From DASZHJ01 sp035938015 (GTDB lineage Bacteria; Pseudomonadota; Alphaproteobacteria; ATCC43930; CGMCC-115725), in assembly GCA_035938015.1 (NCBI GenBank), contig DASZHJ010000340.1, positions 1 to 12,591 of the forward strand: a DNA stretch of 12,591 bases. Direction: 5' to 3'. The notes under the pieces were generated by a model. It saw only the letters and a program-made list of their open reading frames with translations, searched no databases and was not told the DNA's origin. Positions within the stretch are counted from its first letter, which is position 1. Each line of letters opens with the position of its first letter. Positions 11,259 to 12,591 of the stretch are shown here, piece by piece. The translations under genes were made by a program, and so were the position numbers.

Positions 11259-12591
11259 ATGGACAAGAAAGCCCAATATCACGCCTGGTACTTCATCGCG
11301 GCTATGTTCGCGGTGCTGCTGATTCAACAGCTTTGGAGCCAGAGCCAGAAGATCGACGTCATCCCCTATAGCGAGTTCCAGCAGGAGTTGCAGGCGGGTC
11401 ACGTCGACGAAGTCCGCGTCAGCGACAAGTACATCCAGGGCACGCTCAAGCAGCCCAACGCAAACGGCAAAACCATGTTTGTCACGACGCGGGTGCCGAC
11501 GGACATCGCGTCGGATCTCGACAAGTACAAAGTCAAATTCGCGGGCGAGGTGGAGAGCAATTTCCTCAGCACGCTCTTGTCCTGGATCGTGCCGACGGCG
11601 CTCTTCCTGGGCGTGTGGTTCTTCGTGTTCCGCCGTTTTGCGGAGAAGCAAGGCTTCGGCGGCGGGCTGATGTCGATCGGCCGGAGCAAGGCCAAGGTCT
11701 ACGTGGAGACCGACACCAAGACCACCTTCGAAGACGTCGCCGGCGTCGACGAGGCGAAGGAGGAGCTGAAGGAGGTCATTGGGTTTCTGAAGGACCCCGA
11801 GCACTACGGCCGGCTCGGCGGGCGCGTGCCCAAGGGCATCCTGCTTGTGGGTCCGCCCGGCACCGGCAAGACGCTGCTCGCGCGCGCGGTCGCGGGTGAG
11901 GCGGGCGTGCCGTTCTTCTCGATCAGCGGCTCGGAATTCGTTGAGATGTTCGTCGGCGTCGGCGCCGCGCGCGTGCGCGACCTCTTCGAGCAGGCGAGGA
12001 AGCAGGCGCCCGCGATCATCTTCATCGACGAGCTCGATGCGCTCGGTCGCGCGCGCGGCGCCTATCCCATGGGGGGCGGCCACGACGAGAAGGAGCAGAC
12101 GCTGAACCAGCTCCTGGTCGAGCTCGACGGCTTCGACGCCAAATCGGGCCTGGTGCTGCTCGCCGCCACGAACCGGCCGGAGATCCTGGATCCCGCGCTG
12201 CTGCGCGCGGGCCGCTTCGACCGCCAGATCCTGGTGGACCGGCCGGACAAGGTCGGCCGCGTGCAGATCCTGAAGGTGCATCTGAAGAAGGCGAAGCTCG
12301 CGAGCGACGTCGATCCCGAGAAGCTCGCCGCGCTGACGCCGGGTTTCACCGGCGCCGATCTCGCCAATCTCGTCAACGAGGCCGCGCTGATCGCGACCCG
12401 GCGCGGCGCCGAGTGCGTGAACTTGGACGATTTCACCGCGGCGGTGGAGCGCATCGTCGCGGGCCTCGAGAAGAAGAACCGCCTGCTGGTGCCGCACGAG
12501 CGCGAGGTGGTGGCCTACCACGAGATGGGCCACACGCTGGTGGCGCTCTCGCTGCCCGGCACCGACGCCGTGCACAAGGTCTCGATCATCC
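11259..12591 (+). CDS. ftsH: ATP-dependent zinc metalloprotease FtsH, divergent paralogue, C-terminus beyond window
   Basis: The visible 444 residues cover most of an FtsH, usually about 610-650 long. There is a first membrane span at about 10-26, a small periplasmic domain, a second span at about 104-124, and then the AAA+ module. That module has Walker A GPPGTGKT (198-205), pore loop FVG (231-233), Walker B IIFIDELD (253-260) and arginine fingers R319 and R322. The protease starts with zinc motif HEMGH (421-425), which keeps HEXXH but has Met where HEAGH is usual. Other departures are RAGRFDR in place of RPGRFDR and an altered ARGAYPMGGG loop. FtsH degrades misfolded membrane and regulatory proteins. 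These differences, and the position after crcB-DUF190 rather than after tilS, suggest a second copy. ATG 11259 has GGGAG 6 nt upstream. The reading frame runs off the right edge. Confidence 0.93.
   Translation, partial: MDKKAQYHAWYFIAAMFAVLLIQQLWSQSQKIDVIPYSEFQQELQAGHVDEVRVSDKYIQGTLKQPNANGKTMFVTTRVPTDIASDLDKYKVKFAGEVESNFLSTLLSWIVPTALFLGVWFFVFRRFAEKQGFGGGLMSIGRSKAKVYVETDTKTTFEDVAGVDEAKEELKEVIGFLKDPEHYGRLGGRVPKGILLVGPPGTGKTLLARAVAGEAGVPFFSISGSEFVEMFVGVGAARVRDLFEQARKQAPAIIFIDELDALGRARGAYPMGGGHDEKEQTLNQLLVELDGFDAKSGLVLLAATNRPEILDPALLRAGRFDRQILVDRPDKVGRVQILKVHLKKAKLASDVDPEKLAALTPGFTGADLANLVNEAALIATRRGAECVNLDDFTAAVERIVAGLEKKNRLLVPHEREVVAYHEMGHTLVALSLPGTDAVHKVSII

Noticed and set aside
11154..12575. 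Open frame of 473 codons antisense to ftsH
   Set aside because: A typical GC-rich mirror frame: His/Arg/Glu-rich, low-complexity translation, wholly opposite a clearly conserved FtsH.
1..12591. CRISPR arrays, tRNA genes, IS ends, att sites or replication origin
   Set aside because: No regularly spaced repeats, tRNA cloverleaf with CCA end, transposase or DnaA-box cluster was seen on reading both strands.

Overview
The window looks like chromosomal DNA of a GC-rich alphaproteobacterium, probably Hyphomicrobiales (Bradyrhizobium-like) or a neighbouring order. The evidence is high GC at third codon positions, several genes starting with GTG or TTG, and gene types common in that group: a zinc-ribbon/cyclase/ATPase fusion, a stand-alone SBP, CrcB-DUF190 and FtsH. 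The lineage is inferred from style, not from a marker gene. Genes fill nearly all of the window, and I saw no tRNA, rRNA, IS element or CRISPR array.

Layout, left to right. (1) 1-339, minus: the tail of an operon leaving the window, holding a small protein like the N-terminal half of a nitrile hydratase beta subunit (thiocyanate hydrolase ScnB-like) and, through an ATGA overlap, the first codons of the next gene. (2) 507-1967, plus: a large unrecognised helical protein, meeting a small unrecognised minus-strand ORF (1973-2164) tail to tail. (3) 2412-5558, plus: a giant signalling protein with zinc ribbon, class III nucleotide cyclase, STAND-type ATPase and TPR-like repeats. (4) 5560-7439, minus: a tight three-gene unit of radical SAM/SPASM enzyme, PqqD-like peptide-binding protein and a 186-residue protein I do not recognise. 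It has the logic of a RiPP or protein-modification system, but no ordinary short precursor peptide is visible. (5) 7686-8675, plus: an orphan NMT1/TauA-like periplasmic binding protein, converging on two minus-strand VOC (glyoxalase/dioxygenase fold) genes (8704-9616) and a small conserved-looking hypothetical (9705-10019). (6) 10107-10335, minus: a compact self-contained unit with a candidate promoter, an extreme Shine-Dalgarno, a 25-codon ORF and a strong intrinsic terminator. (7) 10434 to the right edge, plus: crcB (fluoride channel), a DUF190 gene and an ftsH paralogue cut by the window end.

The best candidates for something undescribed are the radical SAM/PqqD/unknown trio, whose SPASM domain lacks one canonical cysteine, and the 25-residue peptide gene, whose ribosome binding site pairs with nearly the whole 3' tail of 16S rRNA. 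The other genes are recognisable families or plain hypotheticals. There is no gene-free stretch longer than about 250 bases.
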